NCBI RefSeq assembly: GCF_003076455.1
Contig: NZ_CP020918.1
Span: 1,860,001 to 1,924,000 of the forward strand
Source of the DNA: Flavobacterium faecale
Lineage (GTDB): Bacteria; Bacteroidota; Bacteroidia; Flavobacteriales; Flavobacteriaceae
Length of the DNA: 64,000 nt
Direction of reading: 5' to 3'
The position numbers and the translations under genes were made by a program. The stretch's first letter is position 1; each line of letters starts with the position of its first letter. The notes under the pieces are model-generated. The model was not told the DNA's origin. It was given only the letters and a program-made list of their open reading frames with translations, and ran no database searches. Below, in pieces: positions 1 to 7,655 of this stretch.

Positions 1-131
1 TCATTAAATTCCTTGGTTAAAGGGATACTGCTTTTTATGCTGTCTTGATCTTTAGGTGCTTTTTGATCTGATTGACAACTGAATAAAGTGACGATGCTTA
101 GGCAGCAGAAGACTTTTAAAAATGTATTCAT
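1..131 (-). CDS. Lipoprotein N-terminus, cut by left edge
   Basis: The first 43 codons of a minus-strand gene that runs off the left edge. It opens with ATG at position 131, and the reading frame stays open to the window edge. The start encodes MNTFLK followed by a hydrophobic stretch and the lipobox LFSC, with Cys19 as the expected lipidated residue. A charged, polar stretch rich in Lys, Asp and Ser follows. This indicates export by Sec, lipidation, and anchoring in a membrane. The mature domain lies outside the window, so the function cannot be given. The call is safe for the lipoprotein signal only. Confidence 0.75.
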   Translation of the reverse strand, partial: MNTFLKVFCCLSIVTLFSCQSDQKAPKDQDSIKSSIPLTKEFN

Positions 132-206
132 GGTATCTATTTTATTGCGATAATTTAAAGGTAAAAGCAGCCCTGATGAAGTAATTCACAAGATACGTAA
201 AGTAAT

Positions 207-354
207 TTAAAACAATTTCACGCTATCAATCGCAACGGGGTTATGTGTCGTTGTAGGCGGTAAATAAAATTTGTTTTTAGGGAGTTGTAATTTAGAACCA
301 AAACCAGCTACCGTTACGATAAATAGCAGTAGTGAAATTGTTTTTTTTTATCAT
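207..354 (-). pseudogene. Small secreted protein broken by a poly-A frameshift
   Basis: Reading the minus strand from the ATG at 354 gives Met-Ile-Lys-Lys, then a run of nine A (positions 341-349 on the plus strand as T), then a quickly terminated frame. If the run had eight A, the frame would continue as a 48-residue protein: MIKKTISLLLFIVTVAG (a good Sec signal peptide), then a Pro/Thr/Lys-rich tail ending SVKLF and TAA at 207-209. The signal-peptide character of the shifted frame argues that this is a real small secreted gene. A single-base homopolymer expansion, a read error or slippage are all possible. No family is recognised. Confidence 0.45.
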
Positions 355-581
355 TATTTCTAAAGGTTGATTTTATCTGAGCTAAGTGGTTCATTTTGTC
401 TAATTATTTTGGAATGCATTCGAATATAATTAACAACAGAATAGTCACTAATTGTAAGCTAAGAAATAATTAAATCAACCTTTGTAATGCTTTTGTTCTA
501 GCGATGATGTTTTTTGAAAAATTACTTAATCTAAATATTCTGTAGGGAACATTAGCGTTCTAGGTGTAACATATTGATAAT
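355..581. other. Intergenic stretch, no gene seen
   Basis: AT-rich spacer between the broken small ORF and the next minus-strand gene. It contains the short palindrome GAATGCATTC at about 412-421. No open frame, terminator or clear -7 element was found in it. Confidence 0.4.
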
Positions 582-1481
582 CTATAATAATAAGTTTTTA
601 CCAAAGGTTACTCCATCCAAATAGCCACAACCTTTCTCAAAAGTTTGATAGGGACGAACGTCTACTTCTTTGCCCTGTTTATCTTTGTATACAACGAGAA
701 GACGATTTGCTTTATAGGAAACATCGAATATTTCAGGTAAAACGGGGTCTTCGCTAAAGGTACCTTGACCCATTACTTCTGCACAAATAAAACATCTCTG
801 TCTTACTTCTTCACTGTTTGCTTTTTTTGCTAATTTAGGCAAGTTCTCTTGTAATTTATCTTCGTCTAGAGATGTGTTTACAATTTTTAAATTACTGTCA
901 TATACATATATTTTTGAATTTTTAGTAGCTGTGAAATACAGGTTTTTGTTTGAAGATCGGTCAAATATTAAATCGGGTTCTGCAAATTTACCTGCTATTG
1001 CTGCAGGTAAATTTTTAGTATTTTGTAATAAAATATAACTATCGTAGTCTAATTTACCAACGATGTACTTGTTCTCAATCTTAGATTTGGGATCCAATAA
1101 GTTTATGTTTTCAAAATTTATGTAATGTAGTGATAGCGATATCTTTTCATTGTTTTTTAAGTCTATTAATACCGATGTTTTATTGTTGTTAAAATGGTAA
1201 AACCGTTGATTGTTTACCATAATTTCAGTAATATATGACCCTGGAGATTTTTGCTGAGTTCCTTTTTCTAAGTCGAAAATTAATTCGTTATCAAGAGCAA
1301 CATAATCTAAGTCGCCTAAAATTCTTATACGTTTGTATTTAGGTTTGATAACCGTATTTTGAGTAGAATCAACAACACCCCAAAGACTATTGTGTTTAAA
1401 GGGCATGTATTTTTTTTTATTTTGTGAGTTGGCGTTCATTACAAAAAGTAGTAGGAACGATATTATTAGCAGCTTTTTCAT
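582..1481 (-). CDS. Secreted WG-repeat-like hypothetical protein
   Basis: A 299-residue exported protein of unknown function. Residues 1-19 form a signal peptide ending in NANSQ. The first mature segment (about residues 27-48) has the form LWGVVDSTQNTVIKPKYK, typical of a single WG (KWG) repeat: Trp-Gly-hydrophobic, then Ile-x-Pro-x-Tyr. The rest reads as beta-strand-rich. A CFIC pair sits at about residue 230 and a Cys-Gly-Cys-like patch near the C-terminus (EKGCGYLDG). No transmembrane segment follows the signal peptide, so a periplasmic or surface location is likely. Neighbours on the same strand are membrane proteins and give no pathway. The name rests on one repeat only. Confidence 0.55.
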   Translation of the reverse strand: MKKLLIISFLLLFVMNANSQNKKKYMPFKHNSLWGVVDSTQNTVIKPKYKRIRILGDLDYVALDNELIFDLEKGTQQKSPGSYITEIMVNNQRFYHFNNNKTSVLIDLKNNEKISLSLHYINFENINLLDPKSKIENKYIVGKLDYDSYILLQNTKNLPAAIAGKFAEPDLIFDRSSNKNLYFTATKNSKIYVYDSNLKIVNTSLDEDKLQENLPKLAKKANSEEVRQRCFICAEVMGQGTFSEDPVLPEIFDVSYKANRLLVVYKDKQGKEVDVRPYQTFEKGCGYLDGVTFGKNLLL

Positions 1482-1663
1482 TTTTTTGGTATTTTAAAAA
1501 GTCAAGTTGGATTGGCGAATTATTCTCCGTTTTGCAATTTCAGAAAACTTTCTGAAGTTTCAAAAGTATTTTTGTTATTGATTTAACCAAAAGTGAAATC
1601 TGTTGCGTTTTGAGATCTCGATATCGGGAAGAACGTTCTTATATAAATCAGTCGCTACGCTAC

Positions 1664-1700
1664 AAAAAAAAAGACCCGCAAATTTTCACTTGCTGGTCTT
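1664..1700 (-). terminator. Rho-independent terminator after the 82-residue membrane protein gene
   Basis: On the minus strand, an 11-bp stem with one mismatch (plus-strand arms 1671-1681 and 1690-1700) is followed by a run of T (A at 1664-1672). Stem and loop are nearly identical to the terminator downstream of htpG at 3097-3131. Confidence 0.8.
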
Positions 1701-1754
1701 AATTGTATTTGCTTATGTTCTTCCTATGATAGGATGGGGAAAGTAATTATTTAA

Positions 1755-2003
1755 TCATTTCAAATTTCTAGCTTTCATTTCGTCTTCAAGCGGTTTGTCT
1801 TTTTTGGCATTGGTTACCAATTTATAAATAAAAAATAATGGAATCAAAGTAAATAATCCCCAGCTATTTTTGAAAATACTGTAGCAAATAATACCAACCA
1901 AGAAGCCAATGAAAAAACTATTGGTTATTTTACTTGTTTTCATTTTTTTTGCCTCGATCATTAATTCTTGATCGGTTAGTTGCGAAAGTTCGTTTTGAGT
2001 CAT
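1755..2003 (-). CDS. Small two-helix membrane protein
   Basis: An 82-residue protein with a polar N-terminus (residues 1-25), two hydrophobic helices at about 27-45 and 47-65, and a Lys/Glu-rich C-terminal tail. It is therefore an inner-membrane hairpin protein with both ends probably in the cytoplasm. No family is recognised. It starts with ATG at 2003, about 75 bases downstream of the DUF3667-type gene on the same strand, and is followed by a clear terminator at 1664-1700. The two genes may be co-transcribed. The function is unknown. Confidence 0.6.
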   Translation of the reverse strand: MTQNELSQLTDQELMIEAKKMKTSKITNSFFIGFLVGIICYSIFKNSWGLFTLIPLFFIYKLVTNAKKDKPLEDEMKARNLK

Positions 2004-2077
2004 GTGTGTGAAGGTTGAGTAGATTTTGAACTATTTAATGATAACGTTTATTCGCTGTAAGAGCGCTATTCTTTATT

Positions 2078-2794
2078 TTAATGTTTTGTAACTGAGTAAA
2101 TTAATAAGCTTAAAATTACTACTGCTAACACAAAAGTAATAGAGCCTAATATTGTAGCACCAAAAGCTTTTAAATAACTAACTTTCTTGGTCTTGTCAAA
2201 AAATTGCCCTATGGCCCATGTCATATAAATATAGATAACGACAGTGCCTATTGGCATTACTTCTAAATGTGTCAAACCCTGCACAAGCGCAGCTACGGCA
2301 TAAAATAGCATACCCATTCCCATTACGAAACAGAGCATTATCAAAATCTCAAAAAAATTAAATTGATATTTCTTGAATAGTAATTTTGCCCATAAGGCAA
2401 TAAATGCCCCCATAAATATATTTGCATAGCCGTAGTGGGCATTCATCCATTTAAAAATTGAAGATAAAGCCGATTTTTGATCTCCGTCATACTTCATATA
2501 ACCATCTTCTACATGAAAATAGTTTGCAGTAATTGTGTAAATTAGTGAGGTAATGATGATAAATATAATGGGTTTTACCAAGCGATTTCTGTTGTCTAAG
2601 ATGTAATTTCGAACCGTTTCACCTGGTGCGATAATGAGTTCTTTAACGGTAAACAAAATACCTCGTTCAAAATGCAGTACATGTTCAATTTCGTGAACGA
2701 TATAATGACCGTCAATTCTTTTTACAGCTGTTGGTTGTCCGCAATGTGAACAAAAATTGTCATTAACTTCCTGGCTACAGTTCTTACAATTCAT
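2078..2794 (-). CDS. DUF3667-type zinc-ribbon membrane protein
   Basis: A 238-residue protein that begins with a zinc ribbon: Cys3, Cys6, Cys15 and Cys18 (CKNC ... CSHCGQ). A conserved block with the residues ERGILFTVKELIIAPGE at about 43-59 follows, then about five transmembrane helices from residue 72 to the C-terminus. The order of zinc ribbon, Pro-Gly-Glu-containing linker and helical bundle matches the DUF3667 family of Bacteroidota. The role of that family is not established. The N-terminal ribbon should face the cytoplasm. The gene starts with ATG and is not overlapped by others. Confidence 0.8.
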   Translation of the reverse strand: MNCKNCSQEVNDNFCSHCGQPTAVKRIDGHYIVHEIEHVLHFERGILFTVKELIIAPGETVRNYILDNRNRLVKPIIFIIITSLIYTITANYFHVEDGYMKYDGDQKSALSSIFKWMNAHYGYANIFMGAFIALWAKLLFKKYQFNFFEILIMLCFVMGMGMLFYAVAALVQGLTHLEVMPIGTVVIYIYMTWAIGQFFDKTKKVSYLKAFGATILGSITFVLAVVILSLLIYSVTKH

Positions 2795-2971
2795 TTACTA
2801 AGGTTTTTATCTATTTAAAAGTCAGGCGCTAAAATAGTGTTTTTTCTTTTTTGTAGTCCTTTTATATTTGATAAAAATTGTTGTAGTTTAATTGTGGCTT
2901 CAAATGGTATCTAATTCCTGCGCTATACTGGTTTTTTTTAATCGAAATTTGAAATACAAAACATTCTAGTT

Positions 2972-3066
2972 AGCCCCGATTGAAACGGCATCCTTTTTAT
3001 CTGGAACTAGTAACATGGTAATGATACTAGTTCCAGATAAAAAGATACAGTGGAAAGCGGGAGGGC
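2972..3066. repeat. Hairpin-bearing intergenic element
   Basis: A perfect 20-bp inverted repeat (arms about 2992-3012 and 3025-3045, 12-base loop) is embedded between outer segments that are themselves an imperfect inverted pair: AGCCCCGATTGAAACGGC at 2972-2989 and GATACAGTGGAAAGCGGG at 3044-3061. Conserved-looking ends around a private stem-loop resemble dispersed intergenic elements of flavobacterial genomes. Only this copy is present in the window, so the family status is inference. The rest of 2795-3178 holds only this element and the htpG terminator. Confidence 0.5.
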
Positions 3067-3096
3067 AGTTCTTATGAAAATCATTCGGTTTGCTCC

Positions 3097-3131
3097 AAAA
3101 AAAAAGACCCGCAAATTTTCATTTACGGGTC
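3097..3131 (-). terminator. Rho-independent terminator of htpG
   Basis: On the minus strand, a stem of about 10 bp (plus-strand arms 3106-3115 and 3122-3131) is followed by nine T. It lies about 50 bases after the htpG stop codon. It shares a 25-base identical run with the terminator at 1664-1700. Confidence 0.85.
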
Positions 3132-3178
3132 TCTATACAACATTCTTTCTCCGCTCCTTCACAGGGGAGGGAAAGGAA

Positions 3179-5065
3179 TTATTTAATCAATTCAAAACTT
3201 CTTTTTACAAAAGCAGTCAAAGCTTCTCCTTTTAAAAGGTTTTGAGATAATTTGGCTAAGTCTAGTGCTTGTTTTACTAAGCTTTCTTGGGCCGTTTTGT
3301 CTGTATTGTTCAAAATGTTGGTAGCCAATTCAGAGTTTGTATTCACCACTAGGTTGTACATTTCTGGCATGTTACCCATTCCGAACATTCCGCCACCACC
3401 TGATTGACTCATTTCTTTCATTCTACGCATGAATTCTGGTTGCGTAATGATAAACGGCGCCGATTGACTGTCTAAGGCTTGTAGTTGAACGGTATAGTTT
3501 TGTTTAGGAACAATAGCTTCTAGAACTGTTTTTAAACTTGTTTGCTCTTCGTCAGATAATTTTGAAATAGCCGTTTCGTCTTTCTTGATTAAGTTATCAA
3601 TATGGTCAGAATCGACACGAACAAAAGTTAGGTTTTGATTGTCACCTTCGATTTTTTGAATCAAATGCGAGATAATCGGAGAGTCTAATAACAATACTTC
3701 GTATCCTTTTGCTTTTGCAGTTTCGATATAAGAGTGTTGTTGCTCTTTGTTTCCAGCGTACAATACAACGGTTTTTCCGTCTTTGTCAGTTTGTTTTTCT
3801 TTGATCGCCTCTTTCAACTCTTCAAGCGTATAATATTTGTCGTCTACTGTTGGGTATAAAACAAATGCACCTGCTTTTTCGTAGAATTTATCTTCAGAAA
3901 GCATTCCGTACTCCAAAACGATTTTGATATCATTCCATTTCTTTTCGAATTCCTCACGGTTTTCATTGAAAAGTGATTTTAGTTTATCAGCTACTTTACG
4001 GGTGATGTAGTTCGAAATTTTCTTAACCGCACCATCTGCTTGTAAGCTTGAACGAGAAACATTTAAAGGAATATCTGGTGAATCTACCACACCTTTTAAC
4101 ATCATCAAAAACTCAGGTACAATTCCTTCTACGTTGTCTGTAACGTATACTTGGTTTTGGTACAATTGAATTTTGTCTTTCTGCATTTGCATATCTCCAC
4201 TTAATTTTGGGAAATATAAAATACCAGTAAGGTTAAATGGGTAATCAACATTTAAATGAATGTGAAACAATGGCTCCTCGAACTGCATTGGGTACAATTC
4301 ATGGTAGAATTTTTTGTAATCTTCATCTGTTAAATCTGCAGGCGCTTTGGTCCAAGCAGGATTTGTATTGTTTATGATATTGTCTACCTCTACAGTCTCA
4401 GCAACAAAATCTTCTGGAGCATCTTCTGGTTTTGGTAATGTTTCTGTCGTTGTTCCAAATTTAATTGGAATAGGCATAAACTTGTTGTACTTGTTTAATA
4501 GGTCTCTGATTTTTCCTTCTTCCAAAAAGTCAAGGGAATCTTCAGCAATGTGCAAAACGATTTCTGTACCACGTGTTGTTTTGTCAGCTGGTTCTAATGA
4601 GAATTCAGGACTTCCGTCACAAATCCAGTGTGCAGCTGGCTCGTCTTTGTATGATTTGGTAATGATCTCTACTTTTGAAGCGACCATAAAAGCAGAATAA
4701 AATCCTAAACCAAAGTGTCCGATGATACCAGAATCTTTTGCAGAATCTTTGTATTTTTCCAAAAATTCTTCAGCACCAGAAAAGGCCAGTTGGTTGATGT
4801 ATTTTTCTACTTCGTCAGCAGTCATACCCAAACCTTGATCAATAATGTGTAGTTTTTTGCCTTCTTTATCAATTTTTACTTCAATAATTGGATTACCATA
4901 ATCAACATTGGTTTCGCCAATACTAATAAGGTGTTTTAATTTTGAAGTTGCATCTGTACCATTTGAAATTAATTCACGTAAGAAAATCTCGTGATCACTG
5001 TAAAGAAACTTCTTGATTAATGGGAAGATGTTTTCTACTGAAACATTAATTTTTCCTGTTGTCAT
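3179..5065 (-). CDS. htpG: Hsp90-family chaperone HtpG
   Basis: A 628-residue protein, close to the usual length of about 624. The N-terminal GHKL ATPase domain (about 1-215) carries FLRELISNGTDA with the catalytic-pocket Asn35, then DQGLGM and GHFGLGFYSAFMVA. The middle domain (about 230-495) has the client and ATP-lid contact region with SRSSLQADGAVKKI. The C-terminal dimerisation domain follows, with the Gly/Met-rich insertion near FGMGNMPEMYN that is common in Bacteroidota HtpG. It is an ATP-dependent cytoplasmic chaperone that helps fold client proteins, especially under heat stress. It is monocistronic: its own terminator lies downstream, and a divergent lipoprotein promoter lies upstream. 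No heat-shock operator was recognised. Confidence 0.97.
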   Translation of the reverse strand: MTTGKINVSVENIFPLIKKFLYSDHEIFLRELISNGTDATSKLKHLISIGETNVDYGNPIIEVKIDKEGKKLHIIDQGLGMTADEVEKYINQLAFSGAEEFLEKYKDSAKDSGIIGHFGLGFYSAFMVASKVEIITKSYKDEPAAHWICDGSPEFSLEPADKTTRGTEIVLHIAEDSLDFLEEGKIRDLLNKYNKFMPIPIKFGTTTETLPKPEDAPEDFVAETVEVDNIINNTNPAWTKAPADLTDEDYKKFYHELYPMQFEEPLFHIHLNVDYPFNLTGILYFPKLSGDMQMQKDKIQLYQNQVYVTDNVEGIVPEFLMMLKGVVDSPDIPLNVSRSSLQADGAVKKISNYITRKVADKLKSLFNENREEFEKKWNDIKIVLEYGMLSEDKFYEKAGAFVLYPTVDDKYYTLEELKEAIKEKQTDKDGKTVVLYAGNKEQQHSYIETAKAKGYEVLLLDSPIISHLIQKIEGDNQNLTFVRVDSDHIDNLIKKDETAISKLSDEEQTSLKTVLEAIVPKQNYTVQLQALDSQSAPFIITQPEFMRRMKEMSQSGGGGMFGMGNMPEMYNLVVNTNSELATNILNNTDKTAQESLVKQALDLAKLSQNLLKGEALTAFVKRSFELIK

Positions 5066-5211
5066 ATTTTAAATTTTTAGGTGTGTTATTACATTCTTCT
5101 CATTTCTATGTCAAATAAAATACCAAATAGGTAATAAGTGACAAAATGGCGTAATTGTAATTTTAGAACAAAAAATATAAATTTTGAAACATATTTTAGG
5201 GTTCAGCATTG

Positions 5212-5219
5212 TATCTTTG
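5212..5219 (+). promoter_or_regulatory. -7 element of the lipoprotein-ompA unit
   Basis: TATCTTTG, an exact TAnnTTTG Bacteroidota -7 element, lies 29 bases ahead of the ATG at 5249. No convincing -33 TTG is at the normal distance. Confidence 0.6.
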
Positions 5220-5248
5220 TCTCTGTTTAACTAAAATATTGAAAATAA

Positions 5249-5725
5249 ATGAAAAAACTTATCTTACTATGTGCAATGTCAATCATGATGTTTGCCTGCA
5301 AAACAAGTTCTGTTACCAACACAAAGTTGGACAATAAGTCTGAAAAAGCAATGAAAGGAAACTGGGTAATAAGCTCTGTAAGTTATCCTGGATCTGAATA
5401 TATTAAAGTAAACTCCTTTGATCTAGCCGATTCAAAATGTTTTGAAGGAAGCGCTTGGAAATTTGTTTCGAATAACAACAAAGGGACTATGGACCTTACA
5501 AGTGCAAGTTGTACCGCTTTTAGCTCACCAATTACTTGGTTTGTTAATCAAGAAGGTCAATTTGTATTGAAAGTTTTGAATGCTGGTGAAAAAGCTAAGA
5601 AAGTAAGAAGCGGATATGTATTGGCAGTAGCTAATCAAACAGAAACGTCTTTTCAATTGGTTGACAAAATCAATGTTGGAGGAAAAATGACTGATGTTGT
5701 ATACCAATTTCAAAAAATTAACTAA
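5249..5725 (+). CDS. Lipocalin-like lipoprotein
   Basis: A 158-residue exported lipoprotein. The signal MKKLILLCAMSIMMFAC has a lipobox with Cys17 as the lipidation site. The mature part starts with a Ser/Thr/Lys-rich linker, then a beta-rich domain from about residue 36 (KGNWVISSVSYPG) with the GxW motif typical of lipocalin-fold proteins of Bacteroidota. It then alternates strands up to VVYQFQKIN. Two further cysteines (about 62 and 91) could form a disulphide. The next gene, an OmpA-family lipoprotein, starts 17 bases downstream, so the two are probably one transcript with a shared envelope role. The ligand is unknown. Confidence 0.7.
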   Translation: MKKLILLCAMSIMMFACKTSSVTNTKLDNKSEKAMKGNWVISSVSYPGSEYIKVNSFDLADSKCFEGSAWKFVSNNNKGTMDLTSASCTAFSSPITWFVNQEGQFVLKVLNAGEKAKKVRSGYVLAVANQTETSFQLVDKINVGGKMTDVVYQFQKIN

Positions 5726-5742
5726 TTAAAATAAACGTAAAG

Positions 5743-6438
5743 ATGAAAAATATATCTGTAATTGCATTGGCATTATTAATGTCTGTGAGTTCAATTTTCA
5801 CAAGTTGTGAATCAATCAAAAATACAAACAGCACACAAAAAGGTGCTGGAATTGGTGTTGTAGCAGGAGCAATCCTTGGTGGAGTACTTGGTAACAACCT
5901 AGGAAAAGGTGGTAATGGTGCTATGGGTGCTGTACTTGGTGGTGTGATTGGTGGTGCTGCTGGTGGTGTGATTGGAAACAAAATGGACAAACAAGCCCGT
6001 CAAATTGACGAAGCACTTCCTGGAGCTGAAGTAGAAAGAGTAGGAGAAGGAATCAAATTGGTGTTGAATGAAAATGCGGTACGTTTTGATACTAACAAAT
6101 CTACATTGACTGCTGCTGCAAAAGCAAACTTAGAAAAATTGATCCCAGTTTTTCAAGAGTACGCTGATACAAACATCACTATTTTTGGATATACTGACAA
6201 TACAGGTGCTGCAGAATATAACTTGAAACTTTCAGGTGAAAGAGCTGCTGCGGTAAAATCATACTTAGCATCAAAAGGATTGGTTGGAGCACGTTTCACA
6301 ATCTCAGGTATGGGAATCGAAGATCCTATCGCTGACAACGCAACCCCAGAAGGTAGAAGTAAAAACCGTCGTGTAGAATTTGCTATTACTGCAAATGAAA
6401 AAATGCTACAAGACGCTCAAAAAGAAAGCGGAAACTAA
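5743..6438 (+). CDS. OmpA-family lipoprotein with glycine zipper
   Basis: A 231-residue outer-membrane lipoprotein. The signal peptide ends in the lipobox FTSC (Cys22). A glycine-zipper segment at about 35-80 is built from repeated GGxxG steps (GAILGGVLGNNLGKGGNG), which probably inserts in the membrane. The C-terminal OmpA domain (about 108-228) contains the peptidoglycan-binding pattern FGYTDNTG ... LSGERAAAVKSYL ... RSKNRRVEF. This is the architecture of YiaD/Pal-like proteins that tether the outer membrane to peptidoglycan. It follows the lipocalin-like gene by 17 bases and ends just before a strong terminator. Abundant expression is likely but not shown. Confidence 0.88.
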   Translation: MKNISVIALALLMSVSSIFTSCESIKNTNSTQKGAGIGVVAGAILGGVLGNNLGKGGNGAMGAVLGGVIGGAAGGVIGNKMDKQARQIDEALPGAEVERVGEGIKLVLNENAVRFDTNKSTLTAAAKANLEKLIPVFQEYADTNITIFGYTDNTGAAEYNLKLSGERAAAVKSYLASKGLVGARFTISGMGIEDPIADNATPEGRSKNRRVEFAITANEKMLQDAQKESGN

Positions 6439-6466
6439 GAGAAATTTAGTTTTTGATTACATAAAT

Positions 6467-6498
6467 AAGGGTTTTCGATTGTTCGAAAGCCCTTTTTT
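6467..6498 (+). terminator. Rho-independent terminator after the OmpA lipoprotein gene
   Basis: AAGGGTTTTCGA and TCGAAAGCCCTT pair around a 4-base loop and are followed by T6. Confidence 0.88.
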
Positions 6499-6572
6499 AT
6501 ATCTTTATTTTCGAAAATCACAGAAAAAAAAGTAGGTTTTTTAAAAGGTTAAATAGCGTTAAAAAATACTAT

Positions 6573-6596
6573 TTTGACCAAAGTAATCTATCTTTG
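6573..6596 (+). promoter_or_regulatory. Promoter of the ABC ATPase gene
   Basis: TATCTTTG at 6589-6596 matches TAnnTTTG. A TTTG box lies 12 bases upstream (6573-6576), closer than the usual spacing of about 17-23. The same 12-base spacing is seen before fabH-like, argS and the MATE gene. Confidence 0.55.
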
Positions 6597-6624
6597 CACA
6601 CTCAAAAAATAATAATAATACATC

Positions 6625-7572
6625 ATGCTTCAAGTTCAAAATATATCTTTTGCATATACAGATAAACCTGTGATTCAAAATATCTCTTTCGCTATAGAAA
6701 AAGGACAGAATATAGCGGTTATTGGAGAAAGTGGTTGTGGCAAAAGTACCTTACTCAAATTAATATACGGTTTACACGATTTGGATCAAGGCAGTATTTT
6801 GTGGAATAAGTACGAAATATTAGGACCTAAATTCCACTTGGTTCCCGGTATGCCGTTTATCAAGTATTTATCGCAAGATTTTGATTTGATGCCGTACACT
6901 ACCGTAGCAGAAAATATTGGAAAGTTTTTGTCTAATGTTGACAAAGATCAAAAAGCAGCTCGCGTACAAGAATTACTTGAAATTGTTGAGATGACGGCTT
7001 ATGCCGATGTAAAAGCAAAATTATTAAGTGGAGGACAACAACAAAGAGTTGCCCTAGCACGTGCCTTGGCGCTAGAGCCCGAAATTTTATTGCTTGACGA
7101 ACCCTTTAGTCACATTGATAATTTCAGGAAAAATGCCTTGCGCCGTAATTTATTTGCTTATCTCAAAAATAAGGGAGTTACCTGTATCGTGGCTACGCAT
7201 GATAGCACCGACGCGCTGTCATTTGCAGACCAAACCATTGTGCTTTATGATGGTCAATTGGTCGATATGGCGAACTCAATTGACTTGTACCAAGCACCAA
7301 TTAACAAATATGTTGCCTCACTATTTGGGGAGGTCAATGAGTTGCAATTGTCCAATTTACTTATGGTAGATGGGGATGAAGACGTAGCCGTTTTGTTGTA
7401 TCCACACCAATTGAAGTTGGTAGACAGCGGCATGATGAAAGTGATAGTCAAACAATCCTATTTCAAGGGAAGTTACTATTTGATAAAAGCAGTTTTTAAT
7501 CGAAAAGTAATCTTTTTTGAACATGAAGTAGCTCTTGAGTTTAATCAAGAAGTGAGTTTGATGATGGCTTAG
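6625..7572 (+). CDS. ABC transporter ATP-binding subunit (importer-type)
   Basis: A 315-residue ATPase. Walker A is GESGCGKST (34-42), the Q-loop follows (LSQDF), the ABC signature is LSGGQQQRVALARAL (from about 134), Walker B is LLLDEP (about 155-160), and the H-loop is in VATHDS. Residues after about 240 form an extra beta-rich domain that resembles the TOBE-like tail of PotA/FbpC/UgpC-type importers. It should power uptake of a small solute at the inner membrane. No permease or binding protein is next to it, so the substrate cannot be named. It has its own promoter and precedes fabH-like by 83 bases. Confidence 0.85.
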   Translation: MLQVQNISFAYTDKPVIQNISFAIEKGQNIAVIGESGCGKSTLLKLIYGLHDLDQGSILWNKYEILGPKFHLVPGMPFIKYLSQDFDLMPYTTVAENIGKFLSNVDKDQKAARVQELLEIVEMTAYADVKAKLLSGGQQQRVALARALALEPEILLLDEPFSHIDNFRKNALRRNLFAYLKNKGVTCIVATHDSTDALSFADQTIVLYDGQLVDMANSIDLYQAPINKYVASLFGEVNELQLSNLLMVDGDEDVAVLLYPHQLKLVDSGMMKVIVKQSYFKGSYYLIKAVFNRKVIFFEHEVALEFNQEVSLMMA

Positions 7573-7602
7573 ATTTTGTTTTATTCGAAAAATAAATGAA
7601 TA

Positions 7603-7625
7603 TTTGCTGAAAAAATAGTAATTTG
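7603..7625 (+). promoter_or_regulatory. Possible promoter of the KASIII-type gene
   Basis: TTTG (7603-7606), 12 bases, then TAATTTG (7619-7625), which is one base shorter than the TAnnTTTG consensus. It lies 31 bases before the ATG at 7656. Confidence 0.35.
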
Positions 7626-7655
7626 TAGGTATCTAACCTTTATATAACTGAAAAT

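Noticed and set aside
3050..3235. 61-codon plus-strand frame
   Set aside because: It crosses the htpG terminator and the end of htpG, and its sequence is a by-product of the hairpin element.
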